Shown in pieces: positions 25,891-36,489 of a stretch of 64,000 bases of DNA; position 1 is the first letter of the stretch; every line of letters starts with the position of its first letter. The notes beneath the pieces are model-generated. The model had not been told where the DNA came from. It ran no database searches and saw nothing but the letters and a program-made list of their open reading frames with translations. Source of the stretch: Immersiella caudata (Eukaryota > Ascomycota > Sordariomycetes > Sordariales > Lasiosphaeriaceae); the NCBI GenBank assembly GCA_030512335.1, contig JAULSU010000004.1:1860001-1924000 (forward strand), in the 5' to 3' direction. A program made the translations under genes and the position numbers.

Positions 25891-27130
25891 AACGCTAAAC
25901 GATAATCATGCCCGTGTCGTCAGTGTCGAGGATGAGGGTCAAGTTTGTGAGCTGGGTCGGTGATGGCGTTGGGGTTGACACCGGGCGCAAGGGCGGCGCC
26001 GAGGACGGTGGAGGCTGTCATCGATATGCGCTGCAAGGAGCGTCTGCATCATGATTTTAGACCAACCAGTAAAAGCCAGGCTCATTGCCCAAGTCCAGTT
26101 TTGAACGTGGCCCATGCAGCCGTCATGTCACGCAAAAACATGAGCATGCGTTGATAGCCTTTCACTAATATCCAATCGTTAAACTCCGAACTACCCAATC
26201 CTGTCATCGCCCCAAAGCTGGGCAACCTCACTAAAGCCCACGTCAGACACGATATGGGGGCCCCAAAACGCATTTTCGTTGCTTCCTTCCAAAGATAAGG
26301 CCACAGATACAGTCTAGCAGGGTGTATTGCATTAGTCCCATCAAAAGTACCTGACAAAGTGGTAGTTGGCGGTGGCGTCGTATTCTGCTCGAATGCGATG
26401 CGAGAAGGTGCGAACACCAAGTCCGAGGGAGCGAACCACGAAAAATTCCGTTCGGATCTAGCCGCCCGAGTTGAGAGAATAAAAATATGCCGCACGACTC
26501 AAGACAGTATCTAGGTCTTTTTACCATAAAGTGCATTGTGAATTCGGTGTTCACTAGGGTGCTGTGTTGAATGTGGCTGCTATAAGTCTGTCATCGTCGT
26601 GTAAGTCGAATTAGATTAGTCGGTGATCATCAGGGGTCCAGAAGACTGGGAAATCTCACCGAATAAGCCCGGGACGGGAACTATGCTTCGCAGGTAATCA
26701 CAAGATTGAGTGCTTATCTCTCCCGCGTGGGGTTGCACCGAGACGGGGCGGCATCCTTCAGCCCCCTAGACCCCAAACGTGCATATCAAGTGCCAACAGC
26801 AGGGGTCTCGACCCGTCTGTCACGGTCTAGGTCGTACACTAATGATTCCGAAGGATCAGTGCTACGGAAATTGACACCTAGCGATTGAAGCATAACCGCC
26901 GGCTGTTGCTAGCGCCGCGTGTAAGTCAAGCAAGACAGTGGGGTATAGTCGCATTCAAGACGAAGGGAATGGTATCCGTACAAGCCCGCCTATAAATGCC
27001 TTTGCCCCCCCCCTGAGAATAGCGAAGCTTCTTCAAGGCAAAGCTTCTTCAAGGCAAAGCCTCTACAAGAAAGCTTTCAGCGAAAAAAAAAAAAAAAAAC
27101 AATAATTCAAGACCCCATCATCATCTCACA
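25891..27130. other. intergenic and P450 promoter
   Basis: No gene recognised. At 27024-27063 a GCTTCTTCAAGGCAAA unit is repeated in tandem, and a run of about 18 A lies at 27083-27100 just upstream of the P450 start. A TATA-like CTATAAATG is at 26990. Confidence 0.4.
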
Positions 27131-28857
27131 ATGGACACAACAAACCACTCCACCCCATTCCACCTCCCCTCTCCCCACCCCTCCCCCCTCCTCCCCTCCC
27201 CCCTCCTCCTCACCCTCCTCTTTTTCCTCCCCCTTCTCCCCCTTCTCTCCTCCCTCCTCGAAAAACACCGCTTCTCCCTCTTCACCCGCACCTCCAAATG
27301 CTTCCCTGTCCGCGCCGCGTCCAACCCCTTCCCCCTTCCCTGGTCCCTCAACCGCAAATACGAAGTCTACCGCGCCTCCATCCGCGGTGACCTCTTCGAA
27401 GGCCACTTTGCGCGCAAATACACCAAATACGGCAAAACCCACGCCATCGTGTCGCCCCTCACCGGTCTGCAAAAGGGGATAAACACCATCGAACCTGAAA
27501 ACATCCGCTGCGTTCTCGCCACGAAATTTGGGGATTACAAACGACCAGAGTTTCGATCGTTGGCGGCGCAGCCCATGTTGTTGCCGGGATTGTTTACCAC
27601 GGATGGACCGGTGTGGGCGCACTGGAGGGGGATGGTCAGACCGCAGTTTACGCGGAGGAGGTTCGATCAGAACGTGGCAGATAGCGAGAGGCACATGCAG
27701 CTGTTGTTTAGCGCGCTGGAGGGGCGGATGGAAAGGTTGGAGAGGGGGGCGTGGACGGGGGAGGTGGATTTGATGGATCACATGTATCGGCTTACGATGG
27801 ACACGGCGACGCAGTTTTTGTTTGGGAGCTCGGCGGAGACGCAGACGGCGGCGTTGGTGAGGGCGGGGGTTTTGGCGGGGGATGAGGGGACGTATCAGGA
27901 GGCGCACTTGGATGGGTTTGATGAGACGTTTATTAGGGCCGGGGGTTATGTGGGGCACAGGATGAAGTTGTCGAACATGTATTGGGTTTATGATGGGTTG
28001 GAGTTTAGGAGGGTTTGTAAGGATTTGTATCGGATGGTTGATGGGTATGTGAGCTTTGTGAGGAGGAAGGGGAAGGAGGAACGGGGCGGGGTTGAGGTTG
28101 CGGAGAAACCGGAGACGGTGATTGAGGAGATGGAGGCGCAGGGGGCGAGTCAGAAGGATATGGTTGAGCAGACGATGCATTTGTTGGTGGCGGGCATGGA
28201 CACGTCGGCTGCGGCGCTGGGTTGGGTTTTTGCCATGTTGGGAGCGAACCCGGACAAATATGCCATGTTGAGAGAGGAGGTGATCAAGGTTTTCGGGACC
28301 GAGGAGAGGAGAAGCGAGACCGAGTTCAGTCTCGAGTCGGTCAAGAGCTGCGAATATTTGCAGTGGTGTTTGCGCGAGACGTTGCGGTTGTTTCCGGCGG
28401 GACCTATCAATGTGAGGGAGGCGGTGCGGGATACCATCCTGCCAGTTGGGGGAGGGAGGGACGGCTTGAGCCCCGTGGCCGTGAGGAAAGGGGCGAGGGT
28501 TCAGCTGGGCACGTATCTAACGTGGGTCGCTCTTGTCATCTCGTTTTCAATTGCACAACTGACCTGGCCTGCAGCCATCGAAGCAAAGAGATTTGGGGCG
28601 ACGATGCAAACGAATTTCGACCCGAGCGGTGGCAAGGCCGAAGGATAGGATGGGAGTGGACTCCGTTCTCTGGTGGCCCTCAAATTTGCGTCGGCCAGGG
28701 CTACACCATGACCCAGGTCTCGTTTGTTATTGCGAGGATTGCGATGCGGTTCGACAAGATTGAGCCGGCAAAAGGAAGCAACAACGAGAAGCGCAGCTGG
28801 ATGACGGTTCTTACGCCAGGTGATGGTGTCAAGGTCAGGATGCATGTGGCGTTATAG
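27131..28857 (+). CDS. CYP52-like cytochrome P450 (alkane/fatty-acid hydroxylase type)
   Basis: Two exons (27131-28521 and 28575-28857, 53-nt intron) encode 557 aa. There is an N-terminal Pro/Leu membrane anchor, then WAHWRGMVRPQFTR, the I-helix AGMDTSA (about residue 354), the K-helix ExxR in CLRETLRLFP, FRPERW, and the haem loop FSGGPQICVGQ near residue 495 with the axial Cys. The order and spacing resemble the CYP52 clan that omega-hydroxylates alkanes and fatty acids at the ER. I chose donor GTGGGT at 28522 because it preserves the spacing to HRSKEIWG. In the haem loop, Gln replaces the usual Arg before the I-C pair. The first half is extremely C-rich and the middle G-rich. Confidence 0.9.
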
Positions 28858-29937
28858 GATGGACGACAAGGTCATTGGGCTGGTCCCGTCAATCCCTCCC
28901 GTTATTACATTGTGTAGCCCAAACCCGGTTGCAACTTCAGCTGGGCCATCTTCTTTTGCTCGAGGGGCCCTTCTAATTGGCTAGATTTTAGGTATTCTTC
29001 GGCTTTTCTTTGGCCGGAACCCCCACAACCCTTAGGCTGTTTAGGAAGTTGGGGTTTGAGTGCCCCTCTCTTTTCACCCCATTCCTTCATTTCTTCACCT
29101 CTTTGACGCATTCCAGCTATGTCCAGATGACTGAGGTGAGGGACGGCGGGTGGGTGGTTGATGTAAGCGCTGGGAAGAAACCGAATTCGGAGCACGAAGG
29201 GGTGGTTAATTCCAGGATTTACCACCTTGGGAAGAGAGGTCGTTGAGGCCGCGGCGAAGAGTGTGGGTCTGGGAAAGATGAAGTCGAAAGGGGAAATTCT
29301 TACCTGAAGTTTATTGGTGAGAAGGGTGGAAGCAGCAGGAAGGGAGTTTTTCAGGGAGTATTTGGAGGGGGTTGGGACCACATTTCGGGGTGGTGGTTGT
29401 CAAGAGGGAGGAATACCGGCGAGTAGGGACGTGGGGGGAACCGGAGACCGGAGTCCAGCAGCCTCTATGGAATGGACCAAAGTTCATCAACGGCCCTCGT
29501 TCGATTGGGCGTCACAGCTTCTTGTCTTTCGTCATGTCCTCCCATTGCAGCCAAGATATTTACAGTAGGTAGGTACACCACCCCGATGCAGCCATTCAGT
29601 CTTCACCAAGAAACTATCCAAGCACACCTTGGAATCACCCGTCATTGAGAGGAACCGGAATCAAGATAACCCCGACGCACACCTTCAATATCAAAGGCAA
29701 AGCATGATCCCCATTATTAAACGTCAACCACGCCCTTGTCTCGGGCACGTTCGCCGGCGGTTTATCATGCCAGCACAACATCGGTACGTCGGCTGCGGCT
29801 GCCAAATAAGGCCAACAGGCCGTGCATACGCCGACAGGAAGCTCGATTTGTCGACTTGAAACGAATACGCCGTTGAAATTCCGCGCCTGAACCTCCTCCC
29901 CTGTATGAAAGCTCGGCTGCCTACTGAAAAGGAAGTC
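28858..29937. other. spacer with possible small coding segment
   Basis: On the minus strand, 28905-29111 reads MRQRGEEMKEWGEKRGA and on to LQPGLGYTM then stop. The composition is natural but there is no start and no splice site that joins cleanly to upstream sequence, so I do not call a gene. The remainder has no recognisable coding content. Confidence 0.3.
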
Positions 29938-30787
29938 TCAGGCTGGGAAGATATCCCAGGGATGGTCGGCGTACACGCGGGTCCCGTTGCCGGAAACGCT
30001 GGCGTAGGACAGACTGCCGTCAGGCTCGAGACAGAAGACTAGCTCGTAAGCGGGTTGCGTTAATCAATTCAGACACGAGATACTCGGCTTCGGCTTCCCA
30101 GTCGTCGAACCCGGATGGGAAGGAGATACCGAGTCGTGCGGCGAGGTAGCGGATCCTGTCGGGGAGGGAGGCGGGGTTCCATTCGGGGGATTCGTAGTCT
30201 CTTGTGCGAATCTGGAAAAAGATTTTCCGCGGGCGCAAGACTTCCACTGTGTTGGTGCCGGGGGCGCTAGTCTAAACGATGGGGGTCCGGGTCGAGAGGT
30301 ATGTGGTCTCGGTTGTGGTCGTCGTCCCAGCTGTGAGCGTGGTTGAGGTGAGAGAGGTGAGCGTTGAGCCGGGTAGGGTTGTGGTGCGTCGAAAGCGGCA
30401 GCTGGGCATGGTAATGCGGTTGCAGGCGCTGATGATGGACTCTGCGGGATATTTCGTGAGGAGGGTTGAGAGGGAGCCACCAGCGCGGCGCTTCTCGGCA
30501 ACGGCGGTTTGGGTTGTGGCGGGCGGAGGAACATTCGTCACCGTTGACGAGACGGTTGTTGCCGAAATGAAATACGTTGCAGTAAAGGTCCTAGTCGCGG
30601 TTGTGGTGCCAGACGTCGTCGTAGTGTCGGTCGGTGTGCGAGTAAGAGTCTGCACGCTGACCACCTCCACGAGCGGGGATGTGATGGTTGCTACAACGGG
30701 CGTCGAAGGGTTGAGATTGAGAACAGAACGGCAAAAGGGAAAATGCGCAACCGTAATCGGAACGCTTCGACGGGATATCGTGCTTTA
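29938..30787 (-). pseudogene. Thr-rich secreted-type protein, decayed
   Basis: A minus-strand frame contains a Thr/Ser/Val-rich low-complexity stretch (TSGTTTATRTFTATYF), then LSTLLTKYPAESIISACNR, a TAG at 30272-30274, and continues in the same frame with VEVLRPRKIFFQIRTRDY and DRIRYLAARLGI. Near 30060 it needs a +1 shift to read QPAYELVFCLEPDGSLSY and end in DIFPA at 29938. T-rich linkers like this occur in fungal wall or secreted proteins. Two lesions in 850 bp suggest a pseudogene, unless undetected introns remove them. Confidence 0.45.
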
Positions 30788-30999
30788 CGATGAACAGGGC
30801 CCGTGGGCTAGCTCGATCCCCGCCATGTTATGGCATGACCTGTTATAGCGTCTAGACGTCCCTCTATTGTGGGCACGAGTCTTGCAACGCACGGAGACAA
30901 GCACCTGCATGGCGTTCTGGGTATCCTATTGTCAGGAACCGCCTTGCCAGGATCAGTGATTTCAATCAACTCCGGAGCCAAGTTGGCAGCTTTTACCTA

Positions 31000-31048
31000 C
31001 CTACCTACCTAATTACCTACCTACCTACCTACCTACCTACCTACCCCC
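31000..31048. repeat. (CTAC)n microsatellite
   Basis: Tandem CTAC units broken once by AATTAC, just downstream of the arrestin-like gene. Confidence 0.9.
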
Positions 31049-31127
31049 AGACAAACGTAGACGATTGAATTCATCACTCATCACCCTTGTTTCCAACTGC
31101 CTACACCTCCGGCAACTTTCCTTTTCC

Positions 31128-32296
31128 TCAATACACCTCAGTCTGAAGGGCATTTAGTAACCGGGTAACACCTGCCCCATCCGTTAACCCCCCTAAACAC
31201 ACTACTGTGTCGGTAATTAGGTGCCAAAGACTTGGACGTACCTCTTCACGCTCAAACAACCGCTCGGGACCCACGCAAACCCCATCATCCAACCTCGCCT
31301 CTCCGCTGGTCCCCTCATGGCTCACAAACGCGAATTCCAGCGGGACCTCGACCTCTGGTATCCTGGCATGCGCCCCGCCTGTAACGTGCACCCGAAGGAG
31401 GAGCGAGTACGACCGTGCGATGAGGCGCCCACAAAAGGGCGGAATCATGTTCTTCTGGGCCTGGGGAAACTTGAGTGTGAATGCGAGGTGGGCCTTGTGT
31501 GCGGGCGAGCCGGTGTCGTCGTGGTACGACGGAGGTTGTACTGCACGGGACGAGGGTGAGCGATGGCGTTTCCAGTCGAGGTCGGAGAAGCGCACCGCTG
31601 GGAGGGGTGTAGCTGCTTCGTGGTGACGGATGGGGGCTACCCCGCTGGGCCCGTTCCGGTCGTGGTCTTCTTCGTTGGGCTGGCATCGCAGAGGCCGAAT
31701 GGAGTAAAAGGTGTGTTGCCAGATGGTAGGTCGAGCTTCAAACGACAGCTTTGCCAAGCGATCGTCGGGGATGCCATTTCGGGCGTCTATGGCTATGGTG
31801 ATGCTGCATTCCGCAGAGGGGGCAGTCGTGGGGGAAAGCTGGATCAGGGGGGGTGGCTCGCCAGCCGAGATGAGGATGGTTCCGAGACGCCCGCCGAGCG
31901 GGTGCTTGGAGAGAGTGGCGCGCGAGAAGGAACGAAGAGGGCGGCTCTTCATGCATCCAGGCGCTGGTATCGATATGCCGGCTAATGCGCGTATCCCCTG
32001 CGGGCCGAGGCCGAGGGCGGGGGGCTCGGCGGTGATGCGGACCGGCAAGGTCGCCTCAACTTGCTGCGCCTGCGCGTCTGGTTCTGACCCGGCACCGGCG
32101 GCCTCCCGATATTGGACGCGGGCGTGCAGCTGATAGACGATGGAAAGTCGGGGCGGAGGCGCTTTGTTCCACGGGACCGGTTCCGACGACGACGACGACT
32201 CGAAGGATGGCGGCAGCGCCAAGCACAGCATCGGCTTGATATGTTGTGGGTGTTCCAAAATGCGCGGAATGATGAAGGAAAAGGCCGCCACATACG

Positions 32297-32368
<72 letters not shown>

Positions 32369-32828
32369 CGCCGTCGCCGGCGGACCAGGGCCGGATCGAG
32401 TCTCGGGGTATTCGATGTGACATGTTGAGAAACTGTCAAGACCACCCGACGTTAGTGCCGTCACCGGGAAGCTGAGACTGCGATTCCACAAGGTACCAAG
32501 TCCTCAGCCTTCATCATGGTCGTATTGCTAGATGGGTCGTGGCGGATCGCACTGCCGAGTAGATGGTATTCCCAGCTGTAGACGGCCACATGGGCCACCT
32601 CTCGCCCTGGCAGCCGGTTTATTAGCGAGTGCACGGCACCGGTCAGGTGCTACAGACGGCCATCTCCTCACCTTGCAGACAAACTTGCACCGTGTCAACT
32701 TGGAGTCGCGCTTCCGATGAAATCACAACCTGCCCCTCGAAAGAGTCGCCGGGACGCCGAAGGGTTGGCCTCCCGGGCTCGGACCCACAGGCGCCGCATT
32801 CAAAGATTTCAATCGAAGCATTCGCCAT
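31128..32828 (-). CDS. arrestin-domain-like protein with (Ser-Asn)n tract
   Basis: Exons 32828-32672, 32606-32497 and 32432-31128 join in frame. A further 99-nt intron at 31241-31143 (GTACGT donor, CAG acceptor) probably leads to the terminal TEVY. The N-terminus MANASIEIFECGACG and PGDSFEGQVVI, then VQVCLQGREVAHVAVYSW, FSFIIPRIL, LPPSFE and LSIVYQLHARV, follow the fungal arrestin beta-sandwich, and the C-half has LAFTLKFPQAQKNMIPPF. Such proteins are adaptors that link membrane cargo to ubiquitin ligases. A hexanucleotide microsatellite (plus strand GCTGTT, 32298-32367) encodes a Ser-Asn run inside the first domain. The start at 32828 precedes the conserved strand. Confidence 0.7.
32298..32367. 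repeat. (GCTGTT)n hexanucleotide microsatellite inside exon
   Basis: About 11-12 perfect copies. In the arrestin frame it encodes alternating Ser and Asn; in another frame it would read poly-Gln. Hexamer slippage preserves the frame, so length polymorphism is expected to change the loop length without killing the gene. Confidence 0.9.
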
Positions 32829-33400
32829 GCTTGCCGTTGTCGCTTCACGGTTGCTGTGGGTATTGTTCCTGGCGTTGCTGTTCTTATCAACCTGGTAGGT
32901 ACGCGCAACACGGCTATGGGTAACGCCGCCTGCTTCATGATGCTCGCAGCACAGCTGGAGCACCACGACAGTGTCGGGGGCTGCGCTGGCAGTAGGATCT
33001 CCCCCAACGAGAACCGTCGTCTTGTCGCTCCATCTCGGGCACCACGGCATTTGCCTGGTCGTCGCAGTCAAGGGGGGTCAGGGGGCCCACCAAAATAAAG
33101 ACGCTGGCCAAAAACTTGCCAATCATAACGCGGGGGTGACACATCCCCGCCAGCCCTGTTGGTTGTCAACGACCGCCAAGAACCAGGATGTGCAAGTGTA
33201 AGTTTCTTGGCCAAGGCATAAACAGGGATTCCAGGTTGCCGAACGGAACGGAACTGTGGGCCTGCATCACAGCGGGCGAAGCCCAAGCCCCGGATGACTT
33301 GGAGTCCGTCGTGAGCAGGCAGCGAGAGGAAGTGTCAAGTAGGTGGTAGGTATGTGGTCATTTTTGGGATGACCACAGCAAGAGAATACCCTCCCCCTAA

Positions 33401-33431
<31 letters not shown>

Positions 33432-33569
33432 CACCAACCTTGGACCAAAGGGCAAAGGACCCTCGGTGCTGATCACCCTCCTGCATCATCAATCTCTCAT
33501 CCTCGGAATACCTAGTTCAGTGGCAGACAGCCAAGCATAACGCTACGCACACGAGCTCACAGGTTGTCC
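32829..33569. other. shared upstream region of arrestin-like and bHLH genes
   Basis: Divergent promoter region of about 740 bp. It contains a (TA)13-type run at about 33401-33426 followed by ATATAAAAG, a good TATA element about 140 bp upstream of the bHLH start. Confidence 0.5.
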
Positions 33570-34199
33570 ATGGTTGATGACCATTACAACTCCCATGGCT
33601 GGAGCCATGGCCATCCTTGCGTTCAACATGAGCCCAATGACGCAGCAGCACAAGGAAGCATGCTTGTCAAAAGAGCCAGGACGGAAGACGCCAGCCATCG
33701 ACCTCTACTGCCAAAGGCGTCCAAGTCGCAATCGGTGACGATGACGGTAGAAGCTGCGGGTAAGCACGAGACCATCCACCCCGTCCTGGGTGCGCCCCGA
33801 ATTCTGAGGAGGCATCTCACACATGCGGTTTCCGTGGCAGTGGCAGCAGCGTCCGAATCTAAAAAGGCAGCCAATAAACGAGCCGAGAAAGACCGGAGAG
33901 ACCGGCTGAAGGGGGTCGTGGAGGAGCTGGCCAAAGTCATGGCGGAGCCGTGCTGCGGCAGGGATCATTCATCTCAGGTTCAAGCTGCCAAAGGCTCGCC
34001 GGTGGGCTTGGATGCGAAGTTGTTCGGCAAGAGGCAAGCCAACTCCAAAGTGGAGACGATCGAGGATTCGTTGCAGTACATCATGTGCTTGAAGGACGAG
34101 GTGAAAAGGCTGGCGACCAATAACGAAGAAGGAATGACATGCACCACACCCCACCCGGATGGGGCGGCTACTGCTGGAGACGTCTCCACCACAAACTAA
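33570..34199 (+). CDS. small bHLH transcription factor
   Basis: Intronless, 209 aa from ATG 33570 (MVDDHYN). The basic region SKKAANKRAEKDRRDRL carries the Glu and two Arg (ExxRR) that contact E-box DNA. Helix 1 continues VVEELAKVM, a long loop of about 35 residues follows, and helix 2 is KVETIEDSLQYIMCLKDEV. The rest is low-complexity. The position just upstream of the phosphate transporter, whose promoter has a CACGTG E-box, is suggestive. The Neurospora phosphate regulator NUC-1 is also bHLH but much larger, so this is not its obvious ortholog. Confidence 0.75.
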   Translation: MVDDHYNSHGWSHGHPCVQHEPNDAAAQGSMLVKRARTEDASHRPLLPKASKSQSVTMTVEAAGKHETIHPVLGAPRILRRHLTHAVSVAVAAASESKKAANKRAEKDRRDRLKGVVEELAKVMAEPCCGRDHSSQVQAAKGSPVGLDAKLFGKRQANSKVETIEDSLQYIMCLKDEVKRLATNNEEGMTCTTPHPDGAATAGDVSTTN

Positions 34200-34212
34200 A
34201 CACTGTACCCAT

Positions 34213-34255
34213 ATGTACCTACTACCTACTACCTACTACCTACTACCTACTACCT
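34213..34255. repeat. (CTACTAC)n microsatellite
   Basis: Tandem heptamer-type CTACTAC/CTACCTA units in the 3' region of the bHLH gene. A run of about 16 C follows at 34306-34322. Confidence 0.85.
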
Positions 34256-34427
34256 GTGCCAAGCACATCTCTCGGCTACGCAAATGATCCCTTCACACCT
34301 CCCGCCCCCCCCCCCCCCCCCCTTCTGAGTCGCCTCCCCACCTAGCTACGTACCTAATGCCCAGGAGCAGGCCGCATGAGGACAAGTCCCGTCACAGTTT
34401 GAAGCCAAACGAAATACGGCAGAGCAG

Positions 34428-34433
34428 CACGTG
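34428..34433. promoter_or_regulatory. CACGTG E-box upstream of phosphate transporter
   Basis: A palindromic CACGTG about 350 bp upstream of the transporter start. In Neurospora the phosphorus regulator NUC-1 binds this core in front of pho-4. Function here is inferred from that precedent. Confidence 0.4.
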
Positions 34434-34779
34434 GGACTCTGATTTTCCCCACGGGGGCCTTTCTTCACCAAGCTACTTCCTCTTTCTTGACCGACAGTAC
34501 CAGGGCAGGTAGCCTCGGTGGGAAATTCGAACTAAAATAACGCACGGGGGAGGACAGCAACGGTTTCATTTTGGAGATATAAACTGGGCCGCGTTGTACG
34601 GAGCAGACATGCTGCTTTTCCTGGAGCCATCGCTGATCCAAGGGTAGTCCTCCGACCCATTGGCCTTCTCCATCATTGCCCACTAGCCCGTTCGGAACTT
34701 CACTTTGGGCAACCTACCCGTGGTAGCCTTCAAGGTACCGTGTCGGCCCCGACTTCGCTGGTGTTACCTTTGCCTAATT

Positions 34780-36489
34780 ATGGCTGCCGCGCTCCCGCAG
34801 TACGGATGGATTCTCGCCGTGACCACCATCGCGTTTGTCTTCAGCTCGTTCGGCAACGGGGCCAATGACGTGGCCAACTCTTTTGCGACGTCGGTGGCGG
34901 CCCGCAGCTTGACCATGGCGCAGGCAGGCGTAATCTCCATCCTTGCCGAATTCCTGGGCGCCGTGGTGCTGGGGTCGCGGGTGACCAACACCATCAAGAA
35001 CGGCATCATCTCGCTGGAGCCTTTCCGCAAATCGCCGTCGGTGCTGATGACGGCCATGGGCAGTGCCGAGATCTCGTCGGCAACGTGGCTCATGGTCGCC
35101 ACGCGCCTGGGCTTCCCCGTGTCGACGACGCACACGATTGTCGGGTCGCTGATTGGCGCCGGCATTGGATCGCAGGCCGGCGTCACTTGGTCGTGGAAGT
35201 CGGGCAGCGTGTCGCAGATCGCGGCGTCGTGGCTGATCGCGCCGCTCATCGGCGCCGCCTTCTCGGCCACCATCTTTGCCACGCTCAAGTTTTGCGTGCT
35301 GGAGCGTCAGGATCCGTTCCAAAAGGCGATGCGCGCCATCCCCTTCTACCTCGCCTTCACCTGCGCCGTGCTGGCCCTCTTCATCACCGTCGAGGCGCCC
35401 ACGGCCGCCAGCCTGGAAGAGATGGGTGCCGGCACCGCCTGCGCCATCGTCTTGGGCACCTTTTTCGGCACCCTCATCATCGCCTACGTCTTTTTCCTAC
35501 CCTACCTGCACCGCGTCGTCGTGCTGCAGGATGAGCGCATGCGGCCCTGGCACATTCCCATGGGGCCCCTGCTGCGCCGCGAGAACCCGCCGCTGTACTG
35601 GCCGGGCAAGGGGGCCATGCTCGTTGACCACTACCTCAGCACCCACGAGAAGCACCAGCGCGCCAACGATGCCAACGGAGGCGAAGAGGCTGCCGAAGCG
35701 GCAACCGCTGCTCAGCAGACGGCCAAGCAGGAGAAAGATGTGGAGAATCCATCGTCCGACCGCGACGCGGACCCCCCGGCCACGTCCTCGATCCGCCCTC
35801 CCGGCCCCCACGAGCGGTTCCTCGCGCCCGTGGCTCACCTGCCGCTGTACCACCCGCGCCGCGCCAGGGGCCTGCTCCTCTTTGGCTTCCTGCAGGGCGT
35901 CACGCGCGACTGCGTGACGCACTCGTCCAGCCGGCTCGAGGCGGTCCACGGCAAGGCGCCGCGCTACGATAACCGCATCGAGCACCTGTGGACGTACCCG
36001 CAGGTGCTCAGCGCCATCATGATGTCGGTTGCGCACGGCTCCAACGACGTGGCCAACGCCGTCGGCCCCTGGGCGGCGGTGTACCAAACCTACGAAACGG
36101 GCCAGGTTGGGTCCCGAAGCCCGGCGCCCGTCTGGATCCTCGCCGTCGCCGGCTTCCTGCTCGGCGCCGGCTTCTGGATCATGGGTTACCACATTGTGCG
36201 CTCCCTGGGTAACAAGATCACCCAGCTGAGCCCGACGCGCGGCTTCGCCATGGAGCTCGGTGCGGCCATCACGGTGCTGCTGGCCAGCCGCCTCTCGCTG
36301 CCCATCAGCACCACCCAGACCATCACGGGCGCCGTGGTTGGCGTGTCGCTGATGAATCTGGACTGGGGCGCCACCAACTGGAGGCAGCTTGCATTTATCT
36401 TTTTGGGATGGGTCTTGACCTTGCCGGTGGCTGGCTTGCTGAGTGGTCTACTCACCGCCATGGCCCTGAATGTGCCGCAGTTTGTCTGA
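34780..36489 (+). CDS. pho-4: high-affinity phosphate transporter, PHO-4/Pho89 (PiT) type
   Basis: Intronless, 569 aa, close to the size of Neurospora PHO-4. Both inverted PiT signatures are present: FGNGANDVANSFATSV near the N-terminus and HGSNDVANAVGPW in the second half, each followed by PVSTTHTIVGSLIGAG and PISTTQTITGAVVG. About ten to twelve membrane helices surround a central hydrophilic loop rich in Glu/Ala/Gln (about residues 300-370). The family couples Na+ (or H+) to phosphate uptake at the plasma membrane and is induced by phosphate starvation. The ATG at 34780 is the first ATG of the frame and begins just before helix 1. GC content and G/C-ending codons are strikingly high. Confidence 0.95.
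   Translation: MAAALPQYGWILAVTTIAFVFSSFGNGANDVANSFATSVAARSLTMAQAGVISILAEFLGAVVLGSRVTNTIKNGIISLEPFRKSPSVLMTAMGSAEISSATWLMVATRLGFPVSTTHTIVGSLIGAGIGSQAGVTWSWKSGSVSQIAASWLIAPLIGAAFSATIFATLKFCVLERQDPFQKAMRAIPFYLAFTCAVLALFITVEAPTAASLEEMGAGTACAIVLGTFFGTLIIAYVFFLPYLHRVVVLQDERMRPWHIPMGPLLRRENPPLYWPGKGAMLVDHYLSTHEKHQRANDANGGEEAAEAATAAQQTAKQEKDVENPSSDRDADPPATSSIRPPGPHERFLAPVAHLPLYHPRRARGLLLFGFLQGVTRDCVTHSSSRLEAVHGKAPRYDNRIEHLWTYPQVLSAIMMSVAHGSNDVANAVGPWAAVYQTYETGQVGSRSPAPVWILAVAGFLLGAGFWIMGYHIVRSLGNKITQLSPTRGFAMELGAAITVLLASRLSLPISTTQTITGAVVGVSLMNLDWGATNWRQLAFIFLGWVLTLPVAGLLSGLLTAMALNVPQFV

Noticed and set aside
27107..28180. 357-codon open frame on the minus strand opposite the P450
   Set aside because: It is the antisense of the C-rich then G-rich P450 exon, its product is low-complexity His/Leu/Pro and Gly/Glu, and the plus strand carries all P450 motifs.
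31000..31048. CTAC repeat considered as an internal telomere tract
   Set aside because: The unit is CTAC, not the fungal telomere unit CCCTAA.
32056..32445. Poly-Gln protein in the frame adjacent to the arrestin-like exon
   Set aside because: After the Gln run this frame loses all similarity to a fold, whereas the Ser-Asn frame leads directly into arrestin strands.
34764..36461. Long frames antisense and out of frame to the phosphate transporter
   Set aside because: High GC at third positions keeps other frames open; none shows a domain, while the sense frame is a complete PiT carrier.
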